DNA from: Elainella sp. Prado103
GTDB taxonomy: Bacteria; Cyanobacteriota; Cyanobacteriia; Elainellales; Elainellaceae
Reading direction: 5' to 3'
Length of the DNA: 64,000 nt
NCBI GenBank assembly: GCA_025454395.1
Contig: JALOOM010000002.1
Coordinates: forward strand, 62,001 to 126,000
In this document: positions 60,946-64,000 of the stretch, piece by piece
Numbering within the stretch: the stretch's first letter is position 1
Layout of the letters: each line of letters starts with the position of its first letter
Program-made: the position numbers and the translations under genes
Notes under the pieces: model-generated
Told to the model about the DNA's origin: nothing
Database searches by the model: none
The model's input: the letters and a program-made list of their open reading frames with translations, nothing else

Positions 60946-63384
60946 ATGGTAGCAACTCCTTCGAGACCCAGCATTGATACCGCTTCGATTAGCTCTTTTG
61001 GTCAAGCCCGATCGACTGTTGAGGGTGCTCCCTTAAGTCAGGAAGAGCTACAAAATATGCATGCCTACTGGCGTGCTGCGAATTATTTGGCAGCAGGCAT
61101 GATCTACCTGCGTGAGAATCCGCTACTGCGCGAACCCCTCAAGCCTGAGCATATTAAACAGCGCTTGCTGGGGCACTGGGGATCCAGCCCTGGGATCAGC
61201 TTTTTGTATACCCACCTTAACCGGATGATCCGCAACCTCGATCAAGATCTGCTGTTTGTGGTGGGAGCCGGACATGGAGCCCCCGGATTTTTGGGCCCAT
61301 GCTACCTGGAAGGAACTTACTCGCAATTCTTCTCCCACTGCACCGAAGATACGGCAGGAATGCAGCGCTTTTTCAAACAGTTTTCGTTTCCAGGCGGAGT
61401 CGGCAGCCACTGTACACCCGAAACCCCTGGCTCGATCCATGAAGGCGGTGAATTAGGCTATAGCCTCTCCCATGCCTTTGGAGCTGCCTTTGATAACCCC
61501 AATTTGATTGTGGTAACCATGCCAGGAGACGGCGAATCTGAAACCGGGCCACTGGCCACCTCTTGGCATTCCAACAAGTTTCTCAATCCGATCCGCGATG
61601 GGGCAGTGCTGCCGGTACTGCACTTGAACGGCTACAAAATCAACAACCCGACGATTTTGTCCCGGATCAGCCACGAAGAATTGAAAGCCTTGTTCCAGGG
61701 CTATGGTTGGACTCCTTATTTTGTCGAAGGAGACGAGCCCGTCAGTATGCACCAAGCGATGGCTGCGACCCTCGATCACTGCATTGCCGAAATCCATCAG
61801 ATTCAACAGGAAGCTCGCAGCAGTGGAGTTCCCACTCGCCCCCGCTGGCCGATGATCGTACTCCGCACTCCTAAAGGCTGGACGGGGCCCAAAGATGTAG
61901 ATGGGCATAAGGTGGAAGGATTCTGGCGGGCACATCAGGTGCCAATGGGTGGGATGCACAGTAACCCAGACCACCTGAGATTGCTAGAAGAATGGATGCG
62001 CAGCTACAAGCCGGAAGAGCTGTTTGACGAAAACGGCACCGTATTTCCCCACATTAAAGCCACGGCACCAACCGGCACCAAACGCTTAGGATCCACTCCC
62101 TACGCCAATGGGGGGCTGTTGCGTCGAGAACTCAATATGCCTGACTTCCGGCAGTATGGCATTGCGGTCGATCGGCCGGGTGTGATGGAAGCGGAAAATA
62201 CCCGCCCGCTGGGTGTATTCCTGCGGGATGTGATGAAGAACAACCTGGATATCTTCCGGGTGTTCGGGCCGGATGAAAATACTTCCAACAAGCTGCAAGC
62301 GATTTACGAAGTCAGCAAAAAGTTTTGGATCGCTGAGTTCCTGCCGGAAGATCTGGATGGCGGTGAGTTATCTCCCGATGGTCGGGTGATGGAGATGCTG
62401 AGTGAGCATACCCTGGAAGGTTGGCTAGAAGCTTATTTATTGACCGGACGGCACGGCTTCTTCTCGACTTATGAATCCTTTGCCCATGTGATCGACTCCA
62501 TGGTTGGGCAACATGCCAAGTGGCTAGAAATCTGCAAGCACATCAAGTGGCGTGAAGAGGTTTCGTCCCTGAATATTTTGATTACCTCTACTGTGTGGCG
62601 GCAGGATCACAATGGCTTCACCCATCAGGATCCGGGCTTTTTGGATGTGATCATGAATAAGAGTCCAGAAGTGGTTCGGATCTATCTACCACCCGATGTC
62701 AACTCCCTGCTATCAGTCGCGAGTCACTGCTTGCAGAGCACCGATTACGTCAATGTGATCGTCTCAGACAAGCAGCTCCACTTGCAGTATCACGATATGG
62801 ACGCTGCCGTCCGCAATTGCACGAAGGGGATCGATATCTGGGAATGGGCCAGCACTGATGCCGGAGAAGAACCCGATGTTGTAATGGCGACTGCGGGTGA
62901 TATTCCTACGAAGGAGTCGCTGGCCGCTTCAGTGATGCTACGGGAGCATTTCCCCGATCTCAAAATCCGCTTTGTTAACGTGATCGATCTCTTCAAGCTG
63001 GCTCCTTCAACCGAGCATCCGCACGGCATGAGTGACAGTGATTTTGACAGTTTGTTCACGCTTGACAAGCCGGTGATCTTCAACTTCCATGGCTATCCCT
63101 GGCTGATTCACCGCCTCACCTATCGCCGCACAAACCATCCCAATATCCATGTGCGCGGCTATAAGGAAAAGGGCAACATCAACACCCCACTGGAACTCGC
63201 GATCTGCAACCAAATCGATCGCTTCAGTATTGCCATTGATGTGATCGATCGAGTGGCCAAACTGAAGGTTGCAGGGGCCCATGTGAAGGAACAACTCAAA
63301 GATGAGATGATCTCTTGCCGCCAATATGCTTTTGAGCATGGCATCGATCGCCCTGATGTGGTGAACTGGCGCTGGCCTTACTAA
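60946..63384 (+). CDS. xfp: Phosphoketolase (xylulose-5-phosphate/fructose-6-phosphate type)
   Basis: 812 aa; [77 protein letters not shown]. Confidence 0.96.
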   Translation: MVATPSRPSIDTASISSFGQARSTVEGAPLSQEELQNMHAYWRAANYLAAGMIYLRENPLLREPLKPEHIKQRLLGHWGSSPGISFLYTHLNRMIRNLDQDLLFVVGAGHGAPGFLGPCYLEGTYSQFFSHCTEDTAGMQRFFKQFSFPGGVGSHCTPETPGSIHEGGELGYSLSHAFGAAFDNPNLIVVTMPGDGESETGPLATSWHSNKFLNPIRDGAVLPVLHLNGYKINNPTILSRISHEELKALFQGYGWTPYFVEGDEPVSMHQAMAATLDHCIAEIHQIQQEARSSGVPTRPRWPMIVLRTPKGWTGPKDVDGHKVEGFWRAHQVPMGGMHSNPDHLRLLEEWMRSYKPEELFDENGTVFPHIKATAPTGTKRLGSTPYANGGLLRRELNMPDFRQYGIAVDRPGVMEAENTRPLGVFLRDVMKNNLDIFRVFGPDENTSNKLQAIYEVSKKFWIAEFLPEDLDGGELSPDGRVMEMLSEHTLEGWLEAYLLTGRHGFFSTYESFAHVIDSMVGQHAKWLEICKHIKWREEVSSLNILITSTVWRQDHNGFTHQDPGFLDVIMNKSPEVVRIYLPPDVNSLLSVASHCLQSTDYVNVIVSDKQLHLQYHDMDAAVRNCTKGIDIWEWASTDAGEEPDVVMATAGDIPTKESLAASVMLREHFPDLKIRFVNVIDLFKLAPSTEHPHGMSDSDFDSLFTLDKPVIFNFHGYPWLIHRLTYRRTNHPNIHVRGYKEKGNINTPLELAICNQIDRFSIAIDVIDRVAKLKVAGAHVKEQLKDEMISCRQYAFEHGIDRPDVVNWRWPY

Positions 63385-63676
63385 ATTCAACCCCCTGGGG
63401 TGGGCAAGGCTCACCCCTTTTTGCATTTTTAGGCTGATGTTGTGTTTTTCTACAGAAATTGGCAATTGATTGCTGGTCACAAATTTCTGTCTGATTTGGG
63501 TCTGAACTCAGATCCAATTCGCCATTAGAAAATAAGATGGGTTGGATTGATTCGGACAAAAAACGGGATCGCATCAGTCTAAAATCGCTGAAGTGCGTTT
63601 GTCTCTAGATAGAGAGCGGTGGTGATCGCCTCTACCGAGCTTCGCTGAAGTTGCTGAAATCACGATTACACAATGA

Positions 63677-64000
<324 letters not shown>

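Overview
64 kb window of a cyanobacterial chromosome, mostly core and housekeeping genes on both strands. Diagnostic genes include cyanophycin synthetase/cyanophycinase, NTRC, cyAbrB, two Npun_R2821-like proteins, HisZ, 4-hydroxybenzoate prenyltransferase, monocistronic GroEL with a CIRCE element, Tex, PgeF, SdhA and SdhB at separate loci, ClC channel, rpsB-tsf, RecG, phosphoketolase and the start of enolase. One tRNA-Ser(GGA) is present. A strong 6S (ssaA-type) RNA candidate lies upstream of NTRC; it is absent from the ORF track and was recognised by structure. I see no CRISPR array, prophage, transposase gene or classical defence island. The most unusual content is: (i) a 1259-aa protein with no obvious signal peptide that combines a compact S8 subtilase, two peptidoglycan-binding domains, a GH104/lambda-lysozyme-like domain and a ~300-aa C-terminal region I cannot assign; (ii) a short non-autonomous MITE-like family with TTGACTGACA termini, one copy of which sits inside a 10-bp tandem array; (iii) many 10-25 bp minisatellites in intergenic DNA, several of which supply the stop codon or C-terminus of the neighbouring gene, plus in-frame 15-bp repeats within coding genes. 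All calls come from reading the sequence; no database searches were run.
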